Below, in pieces: positions 6,732-12,912 of a stretch of 61,509 nt of DNA. Within the stretch, counting starts at the first letter, position 1, and each line of letters starts with the position of its first letter. The notes beneath the pieces are model-generated. The model made no database searches. It saw only the letters and a program-made list of their open reading frames with translations, and was not told where the DNA came from. The DNA is taken from the IMG/VR virus record IMGVR_UViG_3300025759_000004, positions 1 to 61,509 of that record; one strand, 5' to 3'. The DNA comes from a virus. Made by a program: the position numbers and the translations under genes.

Positions 6732-6920
6732 TCATTTACGTCGCCACGCCCTGTGAACACTAGCAGAGACTTCTTGGCTGACGATTTGTATTGTATTACC
6801 TGTTTTATGCTCAATGATCGGGACATACGAGTATGTTTTAGTTGTTGAGCACTTCACACACGTTTTATATCCCAAATCTAAACGGATCGGGTGTACTTTA
6901 TTTCCACATCTACAATACAT
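6732..6920 (-). CDS. Small zinc-ribbon protein
   Basis: 62 residues. CRCGNKVHPIRLDLGYKTC plus VKC gives a C-x-C and C-x2-C pair spaced like a zinc ribbon, followed by a strand-rich basic tail. Probably a metal-stabilised nucleic-acid or protein binder. It starts 29 nt after promoter copy 3. Confidence 0.65.
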   Translation of the reverse strand: MYCRCGNKVHPIRLDLGYKTCVKCSTTKTYSYVPIIEHKTGNTIQIVSQEVSASVHRAWRRK

Positions 6921-6945
6921 AGTTATTTATTTTTTTTGGTTCATA

Positions 6946-6983
6946 TATATTATCTTTAGGTAATCGTGTCAAACTTATATTTT
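6946..6983 (-). promoter_or_regulatory. Repeated phage promoter motif, copy 3
   Basis: On the minus strand: AAGTTTGACACGA, 9 nt, GATAATATA. The stop codon of the upstream 62-residue gene (6975) lies inside the upstream box. It drives the zinc-ribbon gene and possibly the RNA cluster below it. Confidence 0.7.
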
Positions 6984-7163
6984 CCTAGTTTGATGGTACA
7001 TTATTTCGATCGCTCGTTGTAGGGTTTCAGCGTGTATAGCATTGTAGGTATCGCCGTCTGCTTCATACTCAGACAATTGCCAGTCTACGCTATCATACAT
7101 TAAATCTAGTGTAACGTCAGCAACACCTTGTGCTACTTCATTTATGTTTATTTCTTTAGTCAT
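6975..7163 (-). CDS. Hypothetical small acidic protein
   Basis: 62 residues, acidic and helical (INEVAQGVADVTLDLMYDSV...). No recognised domain. Its ATG overlaps the end of the 39-residue gene by 8 nt. Confidence 0.5.
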   Translation of the reverse strand: MTKEININEVAQGVADVTLDLMYDSVDWQLSEYEADGDTYNAIHAETLQRAIEIMYHQTRKI

Positions 7164-7275
7164 AGCTTAATATTTCTTGTAGTTCGCCAAATGTCATTTC
7201 ATCTATTTGTTCCTGTGTATATCCCTCAAACGCTGGGTGATTATACGCTGTTGTCCATGGATTATTCATACTCAT
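7156..7275 (-). CDS. 39-residue hypothetical protein
   Basis: Short frame from ATG 7275 (MSMNNPWTTAYNHPAFEGY...), with a second ATG at 7269. Stop and start overlap with both neighbours in the same manner as the longer genes nearby, which is the main support. No recognised domain. Confidence 0.45.
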   Translation of the reverse strand: MSMNNPWTTAYNHPAFEGYTQEQIDEMTFGELQEILSYD

Positions 7276-7429
7276 AAATTTCTGGGTCGGTGTGCGCCAT
7301 CCACTCGATGTCATTTAACCTAAAACCACGGTCAATAATTACTTCTTCATATCCTTCGTGACTCATACCTTCTAGTACTTCTATACGAGATACGAGGCCA
7401 CTTGCAAAATCTAATATCGTTATATACAT
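7262..7429 (-). CDS. 55-residue conserved-looking phage protein
   Basis: Begins MYITILDFASGLVSRIEVLE and ends with DIEWMAHTDPEIYEYE. The opening ITILDF strand and the late EWM-H element resemble a small family I have seen in other phages, without a known role. It overlaps the 39-residue gene by 14 nt. Confidence 0.55.
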   Translation of the reverse strand: MYITILDFASGLVSRIEVLEGMSHEGYEEVIIDRGFRLNDIEWMAHTDPEIYEYE

Positions 7430-7440
7430 AGTGTTCAGTT

Positions 7441-7569
7441 TTATAAGTTATATTCTTTTCTGTAATGCGACGTGATTTGATCGACGGCTACTACAAATTC
7501 ATCTTCAGTTAGTACACCAGATTTTATTTCTTGTAATGCACAATCTAGTTCATAAAGTAAATGTACCAT
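7441..7569 (-). CDS. 42-residue hypothetical protein
   Basis: Acidic, helical peptide (MVHLLYELDCALQEIKSGVL...). It ends 11 nt before the next gene and begins 5 nt after the stop of the 69-residue gene, fitting the packed early array. No recognised domain. Confidence 0.45.
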   Translation of the reverse strand: MVHLLYELDCALQEIKSGVLTEDEFVVAVDQITSHYRKEYNL

Positions 7570-7574
7570 AATGC

Positions 7575-7784
7575 TTAGAATAATGAGTCATATACTCTTT
7601 CGTTAACAAAATCTCGGTGTTCATCGTTGAGATAGTCGATTTGTTCTTCAGTCATTTCTACCCCGTCGTAATCTGCAGATACTAAGAATGCATCTACAAA
7701 GTCTGGATAATCTGAATGGTCAATACCTTCAAATTCCATATTGTCTATTTTTCCAAAGTCTAATTTGTCTAAATTGAATTTCAT
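7575..7784 (-). CDS. Hypothetical acidic protein
   Basis: 69 residues with a very high Asp/Glu content (LDFGKIDNMEFEGIDHSDYP...). Such small acidic early proteins often act as inhibitors or DNA mimics in phages; here that is only a possibility. No recognised domain. Confidence 0.5.
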   Translation of the reverse strand: MKFNLDKLDFGKIDNMEFEGIDHSDYPDFVDAFLVSADYDGVEMTEEQIDYLNDEHRDFVNERVYDSLF

Positions 7785-7803
7785 AATATTTAAGTTTTAA
7801 TAG

Positions 7804-8064
7804 TTAATCGCCTGTCCAGTTGTTATGGTTATTAGCATAGAATGAAGCCGCACCGGAATTGGTTAGTTTTCTTCGGTATTCATATTCAACTCTGTTATCT
7901 AATAACTCATCAATCTTATCTTTCATTTCTTGTTCAGTATCTGCTGGAAAAGAAATAAGGTGATAAGGGTAAAAGTTAAAATACTTACAGGTGTAAGCCG
8001 AGCATTCTTGACCGTTGTACGCGGTCCACTCGTGGTATTCGTATGGTATATTTCTGTGTTGCAT
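7804..8064 (-). CDS. Hypothetical aromatic-rich protein
   Basis: 86 residues from ATG 8064; an alternative ATG at 8076 would add four residues and overlap the upstream gene by 10 nt. Rich in Tyr, Phe and Asn with two Cys (ECSAYTC). No recognised domain. Confidence 0.5.
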   Translation of the reverse strand: MQHRNIPYEYHEWTAYNGQECSAYTCKYFNFYPYHLISFPADTEQEMKDKIDELLDNRVEYEYRRKLTNSGAASFYANNHNNWTGD

Positions 8065-8066
8065 AG

Positions 8067-8255
8067 TTACTCCCATATATAAGTTATACCTTTATAATTA
8101 AACCATTCGGTAAGCCCGTCTTGGTCTTTGTTTTCGTCATAGATAAAACCAAAGCGTTTTGGTATAGCACCGATCAAGTAACCTTTGTAATATTTATCGG
8201 TTAGTGCACACGGTTGGCCGTCTTTGTTTTTGAAGAATTTAATGGTTTTTTTCAT
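8067..8255 (-). CDS. Hypothetical small basic protein
   Basis: 62 residues. I use ATG 8255 (MKKTIKFFKNKDGQPC) because the open frame extending to 8303 passes through promoter copy 4, which lies 25 nt upstream of this ATG. Strand-rich with GYLIGAIPKRFG. No recognised domain. Confidence 0.55.
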   Translation of the reverse strand: MKKTIKFFKNKDGQPCALTDKYYKGYLIGAIPKRFGFIYDENKDQDGLTEWFNYKGITYIWE

Positions 8256-8276
8256 AGTTCTAATTTTTAATTCAGT

Positions 8277-8314
8277 TATATTATCGTTAGGTGTTCGTGT
8301 CAAATCTATATTTT
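8277..8314 (-). promoter_or_regulatory. Repeated phage promoter motif, copy 4
   Basis: On the minus strand: AGATTTGACACGA, 9 nt, GATAATATA. It lies between the 98-residue gene (stop 8319) and the 8255 start it appears to serve. Confidence 0.7.
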
Positions 8315-8318
8315 ACCG

Positions 8319-8615
8319 TTAAGCAAAGTTAAATTTTTTAGTATATACTGTTTTACCTGTTACTTCTTGTACACCACCATTCACTGCTTTTACAACAGAT
8401 CGAATTAGGTGTAATGGGGTTTTATAGTCGTATATACAATCTGGTAAATTAGGCCCACGCCATCCACATTGCATGTTACTTATAGCGAAGCTTGTACCGT
8501 GGCTATTGGTGTATTGGTAACCTACCGTTCCGCTCTCGTTTTCGTACACAAATAGTGTTTTAGGGTTTTTTCCACTGCGTTGTGCAGTATTTACTTTAGC
8601 AATTAGTTTTCTCAT
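8319..8615 (-). CDS. Hypothetical protein
   Basis: 98 residues, mixed strand and helix, with two Cys (QCGWRGPNLPDC). Its ATG overlaps the stop of the 45-residue gene (ATGA). No recognised domain. Confidence 0.5.
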   Translation of the reverse strand: MRKLIAKVNTAQRSGKNPKTLFVYENESGTVGYQYTNSHGTSFAISNMQCGWRGPNLPDCIYDYKTPLHLIRSVVKAVNGGVQEVTGKTVYTKKFNFA

Positions 8616-8749
8616 AATAATTCTATATTTAATTTGTTAGCAGCGAAGTTCATTAATACTTCGGTATAATATTGTGCATCACCGTGTAGGTTTTCAATAT
8701 ACCCACCTCCGTGGAAATAGTTGAGTGCTTCAATTACTTCTTCTTTCAT
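8612..8749 (-). CDS. 45-residue hypothetical protein
   Basis: Frame from ATG 8749 (MKEEVIEALNYFHGGGYIEN...), ending in an ATGA overlap with the next gene and starting 2 nt after the previous stop. The coupling at both ends supports it. No recognised domain. Confidence 0.5.
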   Translation of the reverse strand: MKEEVIEALNYFHGGGYIENLHGDAQYYTEVLMNFAANKLNIELL

Positions 8750-8751
8750 AG

Positions 8752-9003
8752 TTATGCGGTTTTAAAAGTATTATCGTTGTACATAGTGTGTATGCGGTTA
8801 GAATATTTCTGTGATTCCCATAGTTTAGTGTGAGAATAAGTTCTACCTTTACTACTCGCTTTTTTCATAGGTGTTTTTACCTTATTATACTCTTTTTGAG
8901 TAAATTTAGTACAATAATCTCCGTTTGTTACTTCAATTTGGTGTGTTCGGTTTCGTTGTCTTCGTGAGTTCGTTAAATACTCACACGCTTCTTTCATTGT
9001 CAT
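8752..9003 (-). CDS. Hypothetical basic protein
   Basis: 83 residues, strongly basic and Asn/Thr/Ser-rich (TNSRRQRNRTHQIEV...). A 138-nt leader with two hairpins and two stacked promoter elements precedes it, by far the most elaborate upstream region among the early genes, so its expression is probably specially controlled. No recognised domain. Confidence 0.5.
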   Translation of the reverse strand: MTMKEACEYLTNSRRQRNRTHQIEVTNGDYCTKFTQKEYNKVKTPMKKASSKGRTYSHTKLWESQKYSNRIHTMYNDNTFKTA

Positions 9004-9057
9004 AATTAAAAGGTGTTACTTTGTTTGCTTATTATTTTAGTGGTACTGTTATTACAG

Positions 9058-9090
9058 AGTACTTCTGTACTTGTAAGTAATTTCATTACT
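9058..9090 (-). promoter_or_regulatory. Tandem hairpins in the leader of the 9003 gene
   Basis: Two small perfect hairpins, AGTAC-TTCT-GTACT (9058-9071) and AGTAA-TTTCA-TTACT (9076-9090), lie 55-87 nt upstream of the start codon. Neither is followed by a U-run, so they look like leader structures or operators, not terminators. Confidence 0.4.
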
Positions 9091-9097
9091 GCGACAA

Positions 9098-9136
9098 TAG
9101 GTTGTTAAGTATTATATAGTAACTAGCTTTTGTCAC
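9098..9136 (-). promoter_or_regulatory. Shared 39-nt promoter element, copy B
   Basis: On the minus strand: GTGACAAAAGCTA, 16 nt containing TATAAT, TAACAACCTA. Same flanks and same 16-nt gap as the element before the HTH-sigma operon at 2481-2519. It directly follows promoter copy 5, giving two stacked elements. Confidence 0.5.
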
Positions 9137-9175
9137 ATATATTATCGATCGGTGTTCGTATCAAACTTATATTTT
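9137..9175 (-). promoter_or_regulatory. Repeated phage promoter motif, copy 5
   Basis: On the minus strand: AAGTTTGATACGA, 9 nt, GATAATATA. Followed immediately by the shared 39-nt element and a long leader to the ATG at 9003. Confidence 0.7.
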
Positions 9176-9187
9176 TCTGCAATTATT

Positions 9188-9478
9188 CTATTTACCAACA
9201 TTTCTCTTTACCCAGTTAACTATAAACTCTAGTCTTTCTAATTCATTAGGTATAAGAATTCTAGTATAGGTATAGATAGTTACGTCGGTTCTTCCCCTAC
9301 CATGCCATACTCCCGTCCAATACTCATCTTTCGTTTTAACTTTCTTATTGATCTGGTATAATCGGTCTAGGTAGTAATTTGATATTCTAACATAACCTGA
9401 CTTGTAGGATTTTAATTGTCTTCCGTCACTTAGTTGGTATGTAGCGGTACCATTACTATTAATTTCTAATAATTCCAT
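9188..9478 (-). CDS. Hypothetical protein
   Basis: 96 residues, strand-rich N-terminal half (NSNGTATYQLSDGRQLKSYK) and a charged helical end (IVNWVKRNVGK). No recognised domain. Promoter copy 6 ends 28 nt upstream. Confidence 0.5.
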   Translation of the reverse strand: MELLEINSNGTATYQLSDGRQLKSYKSGYVRISNYYLDRLYQINKKVKTKDEYWTGVWHGRGRTDVTIYTYTRILIPNELERLEFIVNWVKRNVGK

Positions 9479-9502
9479 AATAACTTTTATTTTAGATTCA
9501 CA

Positions 9503-9540
9503 TATATTATCTTCACCGACTCGTGTTAAACTTATATTTT
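9503..9540 (-). promoter_or_regulatory. Repeated phage promoter motif, copy 6
   Basis: On the minus strand: AAGTTTAACACGA, 9 nt, GATAATATA, 28 nt before the 9478 start. A partial second upstream box (GGTTTAATACGA) lies at about 9549-9560 without a matching GATAA box, perhaps a decayed duplicate. Confidence 0.7.
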
Positions 9541-9560
9541 TTTTTCATTCGTATTAAACC

Positions 9561-9651
9561 TTGATCACCGAAATGCTATACACTTCGTAGTAAACCTTTC
9601 CCGCAGGTGCAGGTGCTATACAATGCTATACACCCTGACCGGGTGCAGCGG
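9561..9651 (-). other. Intergenic hairpin module with TGTATAGCA repeats
   Basis: Within the gene-poor stretch 9479-9793, this part holds three TGTATAGCA-type repeats and a CACCC-TGACC-GGGTG hairpin at 9631-9645, placed just after the stop of the 29-codon frame. The same order (stop, GC hairpin, TATAGCA, promoter) recurs at 10.3, 10.8 and 11.07 kb. There is no U-run, so a classic terminator is unlikely. Confidence 0.45.
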
Positions 9652-9741
9652 TTAGTGCCAGGTTGTTTCAGAAGGAGCTGGTCCTAAAAATTCTCTGAAT
9701 GCTCTTAGCTTAAGGATAATGTAGTGACTAAATTTTCTCAT
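9652..9741 (-). CDS. Possible 29-residue peptide
   Basis: A short frame from ATG 9741 (MRKFSHYIILKLRAFREFLG...). Its stop is placed relative to the hairpin module just as in the better-supported microgenes downstream. Nothing else supports translation, so it is tentative. Confidence 0.3.
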   Translation of the reverse strand: MRKFSHYIILKLRAFREFLGPAPSETTWH

Positions 9742-9793
9742 TTGTTAAAGTTTTAAAGTTAATAAAGGTAGGTTAAGATTGGGGCGAAGAAGC

Positions 9794-10114
9794 CTACTTT
9801 TCAGTAGACTCTTCAAGTTCGACTCGTTCGATTACAATATCCCTAACATTTGAAGGCATATCGGTTGATTGTGACCAGTAGCCTCTTTTGATCCAGCATG
9901 GCATTATGCTTAGCTTAGGTAACATTACTTTAAGCACTTCGTCGTGATTGTAGGTGATCTTTTGGTTTTTGTTGTTAACAAAGGTGATGATTTGATTTCG
10001 GCCATACCAAGACTTTCGGACAACAAAGTTCTTGCGAGTAATTGGTGGAAAGATTTCAGATAATTGCTCTTTTGATAATTTGGAGATTGTTTGGTTTAAT
10101 AATTCAGTGTTCAT
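9794..10114 (-). CDS. Hypothetical basic protein
   Basis: 106 residues. A helical start (LLNQTISKLSKEQLSEIFPP) leads to a basic strand-rich middle (RKNFVVRKSWYGRNQIITFV), a pattern compatible with nucleic-acid binding. No recognised domain. Two promoter copies (7 and 8) lie in tandem upstream. Confidence 0.5.
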   Translation of the reverse strand: MNTELLNQTISKLSKEQLSEIFPPITRKNFVVRKSWYGRNQIITFVNNKNQKITYNHDEVLKVMLPKLSIMPCWIKRGYWSQSTDMPSNVRDIVIERVELEESTEK

Positions 10115-10160
10115 AATTTAAAATTTAATGGTTTATATTTATTTGTTATTTATTTTCAGT

Positions 10161-10198
10161 TATATTATCATTTACTATTCGTATCAAACTTATATTTA
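10161..10198 (-). promoter_or_regulatory. Repeated phage promoter motif, copy 7
   Basis: On the minus strand: AAGTTTGATACGA, 9 nt, GATAATATA, about 50 nt before the 10114 start. Confidence 0.7.
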
Positions 10199-10247
10199 GT
10201 TATTTTAATTAATTTCATTTTTATATTTCTTTTATTTTTTATTCAAC

Positions 10248-10285
10248 TATATTATCTAAATAGATCCGTGTTAAACCTATGTGCT
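10248..10285 (-). promoter_or_regulatory. Repeated phage promoter motif, copy 8
   Basis: On the minus strand: AGGTTTAACACGG, 9 nt, GATAATATA. It differs from the others in the last base of the upstream box. It lies 87 nt upstream of copy 7 with no gene between them, so the 10114 gene has tandem promoters. Confidence 0.65.
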
Positions 10286-10292
10286 ATACGCG

Positions 10293-10317
10293 TTGCTATA
10301 CACGCCTTCGGCGTGCT
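10293..10317 (-). repeat. 25-bp intergenic hairpin repeat, copy 1
   Basis: A 25-bp sequence identical to 10801-10825. It forms CACGCC-TTC-GGCGTG (6 bp) flanked by TATAGCA. It lies 16 nt after the stop of the 52-residue gene and just before promoter copy 8. Confidence 0.8.
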
Positions 10318-10332
10318 TGGGGCTAGCTGAGG

Positions 10333-10491
10333 TTAGAACACCTCGAGCTGTTTAAGTAAGCTTTGATATGGGCTTGGAGTTAGATTGCGCTTTAATATAT
10401 CCAAAGATTCAATTAAGCCTTCTTTAGTTACATTACCGTTTAGGTATTGATTTAGATCATCAATGGTTGAGAGAATTAGCATTTTTTCCAT
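10333..10491 (-). CDS. 52-residue hypothetical protein
   Basis: Frame from ATG 10491 (MEKMLILSTIDDLNQYLNGN...) ending in a basic helix KQLEVF. It follows the 56-residue gene by 53 nt without a promoter motif, so the two are probably co-transcribed. No recognised domain. Confidence 0.55.
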   Translation of the reverse strand: MEKMLILSTIDDLNQYLNGNVTKEGLIESLDILKRNLTPSPYQSLLKQLEVF

Positions 10492-10544
10492 GTTATTAGT
10501 TTTAATTGTTATACATTTTAAGTTGGTAGATTTGGGGGTTTAGT

Positions 10545-10715
10545 TTATTTATATTGTTGTATTAATTTGTTTATATCTTTTAGATTTGAAAAATGGTAAT
10601 GGTATATAACTTGATCATTTGTTATATTGTAGACAGTAAAGTCATACATTTTGTATTTAGGTGAATAATAGATTTTGAAATAAGTTTTTGTTAAAGGAAA
10701 ATTGTTATTAAGCAT
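10545..10715 (-). CDS. 56-residue hypothetical protein
   Basis: Frame from ATG 10715 (MLNNNFPLTKTYFKIYYSPK...), Tyr- and Lys-rich, strand-like, ending DINKLIQQYK. Promoter copy 9 lies about 45 nt upstream. No recognised domain. Confidence 0.55.
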   Translation of the reverse strand: MLNNNFPLTKTYFKIYYSPKYKMYDFTVYNITNDQVIYHYHFSNLKDINKLIQQYK

Positions 10716-10756
10716 TTTAGTTTATTTTAAATTAATATTTATATTTTAAATTCAAC

Positions 10757-10794
10757 TATATTATCTATATTTACTCGTATTAAACCTATATGCT
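10757..10794 (-). promoter_or_regulatory. Repeated phage promoter motif, copy 9
   Basis: On the minus strand: AGGTTTAATACGA, 9 nt, GATAATATA, serving the 10715 gene. Confidence 0.7.
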
Positions 10795-10800
10795 ACGAAT

Positions 10801-10825
10801 TTGCTATACACGCCTTCGGCGTGCT
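10801..10825 (-). repeat. 25-bp intergenic hairpin repeat, copy 2
   Basis: Identical to 10293-10317 and in the same context: 15 nt after the stop of a 52-residue gene and just before a promoter copy. The hairpin is CACGCC-TTC-GGCGTG. Confidence 0.8.
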
Positions 10826-10839
10826 GGAGCTGGTCCAGA

Positions 10840-10998
10840 TTAGAATATCTCGGACCAATGCTGCTCTTCCTCCTCCCAAAGATCGTCCCATTCAGATTCA
10901 GGCAGAATTACTGTTATGATGCCATCTGAATCAATACGATAGTTTATTTTGTTTTTGGTTAAATGATTTAGGACTTCAGGTTTGATATAATTTTTCAT
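10840..10998 (-). CDS. 52-residue acidic hypothetical protein
   Basis: Frame from ATG 10998 (MKNYIKPEVLNHLTKNKINY...), ending in a very acidic Trp-rich tail with EEEEQHW. Its position right after promoter copy 10, at the head of the leftward unit, suggests it is among the first proteins made. No recognised domain; a host-takeover peptide is possible but unproved. Confidence 0.55.
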   Translation of the reverse strand: MKNYIKPEVLNHLTKNKINYRIDSDGIITVILPESEWDDLWEEEEQHWSEIF

Positions 10999-11029
10999 AG
11001 TATATTAATATTTATATTTTAAATTCAAC

Positions 11030-11066
11030 TATATTATCCTGATCCACTCGTGTCAAACCTATATGC
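11030..11066 (-). promoter_or_regulatory. Repeated phage promoter motif, copy 10
   Basis: On the minus strand: AGGTTTGACACGA, 9 nt, GATAATATA. This is the first copy after the divergent junction and drives the 10998 gene. Confidence 0.7.
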
Positions 11067-11337
11067 TATACAGCTTCGCTGCGCTACGCTCCGCTCCGCG
11101 CTTTAACCAGGCCACAAAAACCCCGATAGCACCAGCAAAATCCAGCAAAAAGGCAAAACCTTTTCAAAGTATCGAAAAAATGGAGGGGGACCCCTTCACG
11201 AAAAACCTATTTTCTATTTAGGACCAGCCGTTTAAAACTAGCGGTAACCCAATAACCCTCTATAAGCAACGTATTTTTAGTTACAGCAGTAAAAAATTAA
11301 AAAAATATGTGAGTATATACATTATAATACTAATCAT
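11067..11337. promoter_or_regulatory. Divergent intergenic control region
   Basis: This gap separates the leftward and rightward units. It starts with a CAGC-TTC-GCTG hairpin (11071-11081) plus TATAGCA, the same module seen between early genes, then a GC-rich run (11082-11102). An AGGGG-GA-CCCCT inverted repeat follows near 11175. The right end is AT-rich, with TATAAT at 11323-11328 ten bases before the first late ATG, a plausible late promoter without a recognisable -35 box. A replication origin could lie here but I see no iterons. Confidence 0.5.
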
Positions 11338-11595
11338 ATGGCTAAACCAAAGAAAAAGGGAGGACCTAAGCAAAAATTAAGCCCTCTAGCTGCTCGAAGA
11401 AAGGCTAGAAGAGACTATTTATACGCAATGACTCCTCGTAGAAGACGAATGAAGGCAGAAAGTCAGCGTGCAAACTGTCCAAAAGGCCAAGATTACGACC
11501 ATAACACTAAAAAATGTGTTTCTTCCTCTCATAATCGCGGTGGAACACAGGCAAAACATAAAAAAGACGGTACAAAAGCCGAAAGAAAAGCATAA
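11338..11595 (+). CDS. Small Lys/Arg-rich protein, first gene of the late unit
   Basis: 85 residues, extremely basic (MAKPKKKGGPKQKLSP, RRRRMKAE), with two Cys in a CPKGQDYDHNTKKC loop resembling the NPCGSTKNKNTKKC loop of the protein at 51683. It probably binds nucleic acid or is packaged. The stop shares TAATGG with the first tail-fibre gene. No enzyme motif. Confidence 0.6.
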   Translation: MAKPKKKGGPKQKLSPLAARRKARRDYLYAMTPRRRRMKAESQRANCPKGQDYDHNTKKCVSSSHNRGGTQAKHKKDGTKAERKA

Positions 11596-12911
11596 TGGCA
11601 ATAATTAACTCATACCCAACAGTAACACCCACTGGTGATGATTTGGTATTAATAGTAGACACATCAGTAGAAGGAAATCCAACTAAAACGGCTACAGTAA
11701 GTAGTATAAGTAGTATAACATCTGGAGATTTAAATGGAACTCCTACGCAAATAGCGTTTTTTGATACTACAAAAAGCGTAACAAGTAGTAATAATTTATA
11801 TTGGGACAATGTGAATTCAAGACTTGGAGTAAATACAAGTACACCAGTTGATAGTTTGCATATTGAAGGAGGGGTTAGAATAACCAGTGAAGTAGACTTA
11901 TTTCAAGGAAATAATAATACTTTTGCAGGTACAGATGCGGGAAATCAAGGAACTATTACAGGGGGATTCAATACGGCTTTTGGAAAAAACGCAATGTCAT
12001 CTGCTACAATAGCAAATAACAATACGGCATTAGGTTATGGTGCTTTAGGTAGTATAACATCTGGTAATAGAAATATAGCGATTGGAGTTAGAGCTTTAGG
12101 CGATGCAGTTGGCAACAATGGAAACAATATAGCGATAGGTTATCAGGCGCAACAAAATAATGGCGGCGCAGATAATATAGCTATCGGATCAGACGCTTTA
12201 AATCAAAGTACTTCTGGAGGTGATAATATAGCAATAGGAAAAGAAGCATTATTTTCTCAAGGTTCAAATTCACGTTCTATAGCAATTGGTAGAGAAGCCT
12301 TGTATAGTAACACAACAGGCGCACACAACGTTGGTATAGGTTATGGTGCTCTTGTTAATTTGTCAACAGGTACAAATAGATGGAATACAGCAATTGGATA
12401 TTTAGCTGGATCTCAATTAAGCACAACTACTGGTACTGGAGGTGAAAACAATATTATAATTGGATATCAAGCGCAAGCTAGTTCACCAACAGTATCTAAT
12501 GAAATAACATTAGGCAATAATGCTATATCTGTATTAAGATGTGCTGTTACTACTATCACATCTTTATCTGATGAGAGAGATAAAACAGATATTAAGCCAT
12601 TGGATTATGGACTTAACTTTATTAACTCGTTATCACCAAAACAATTTACTTGGAATCAAAGAGATGAATATATAGATTCAAAAGATGATGAAGGAAACGC
12701 AATACAAGAATTAGTTGTAAATGCTAATAAAGGTAAAAAAGATTTTGGATTTATAGCTCAAGAAGTTCAATCAGTTGATAATGATATATTAAGACTTGTT
12801 TATGCTGAAAACCCTGAAAAACTAGAAATGAGTTACGGAAAGTTAGTTCCCATTTTAGTAAAAGCAATTCAAGAATTAAGCGCAGAAATAACAGCCTTAA
12901 AGCAAAATTAA
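11595..12911 (+). CDS. Tail fibre with S74 intramolecular chaperone (shorter paralogue)
   Basis: 438 residues. The N-terminus MAIINSYPTVTPTGDDLVLI is shared in pattern with the next gene and probably anchors the fibre. The middle consists of short repeats such as NTALGYGAL and NIAIGYQAQ, as in trimeric adhesin heads. The C-terminus is a peptidase S74 chaperone: SDERDKTDI carries the Ser and Lys of the self-cleaving dyad, followed by LSPKQFTW, DFGFIAQEVQ and a terminal coiled coil. S74 domains fold the trimer and then cut themselves off. The mature fibre probably recognises the host surface. Confidence 0.85.
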   Translation: MAIINSYPTVTPTGDDLVLIVDTSVEGNPTKTATVSSISSITSGDLNGTPTQIAFFDTTKSVTSSNNLYWDNVNSRLGVNTSTPVDSLHIEGGVRITSEVDLFQGNNNTFAGTDAGNQGTITGGFNTAFGKNAMSSATIANNNTALGYGALGSITSGNRNIAIGVRALGDAVGNNGNNIAIGYQAQQNNGGADNIAIGSDALNQSTSGGDNIAIGKEALFSQGSNSRSIAIGREALYSNTTGAHNVGIGYGALVNLSTGTNRWNTAIGYLAGSQLSTTTGTGGENNIIIGYQAQASSPTVSNEITLGNNAISVLRCAVTTITSLSDERDKTDIKPLDYGLNFINSLSPKQFTWNQRDEYIDSKDDEGNAIQELVVNANKGKKDFGFIAQEVQSVDNDILRLVYAENPEKLEMSYGKLVPILVKAIQELSAEITALKQN

Positions 12912-12912
12912 T

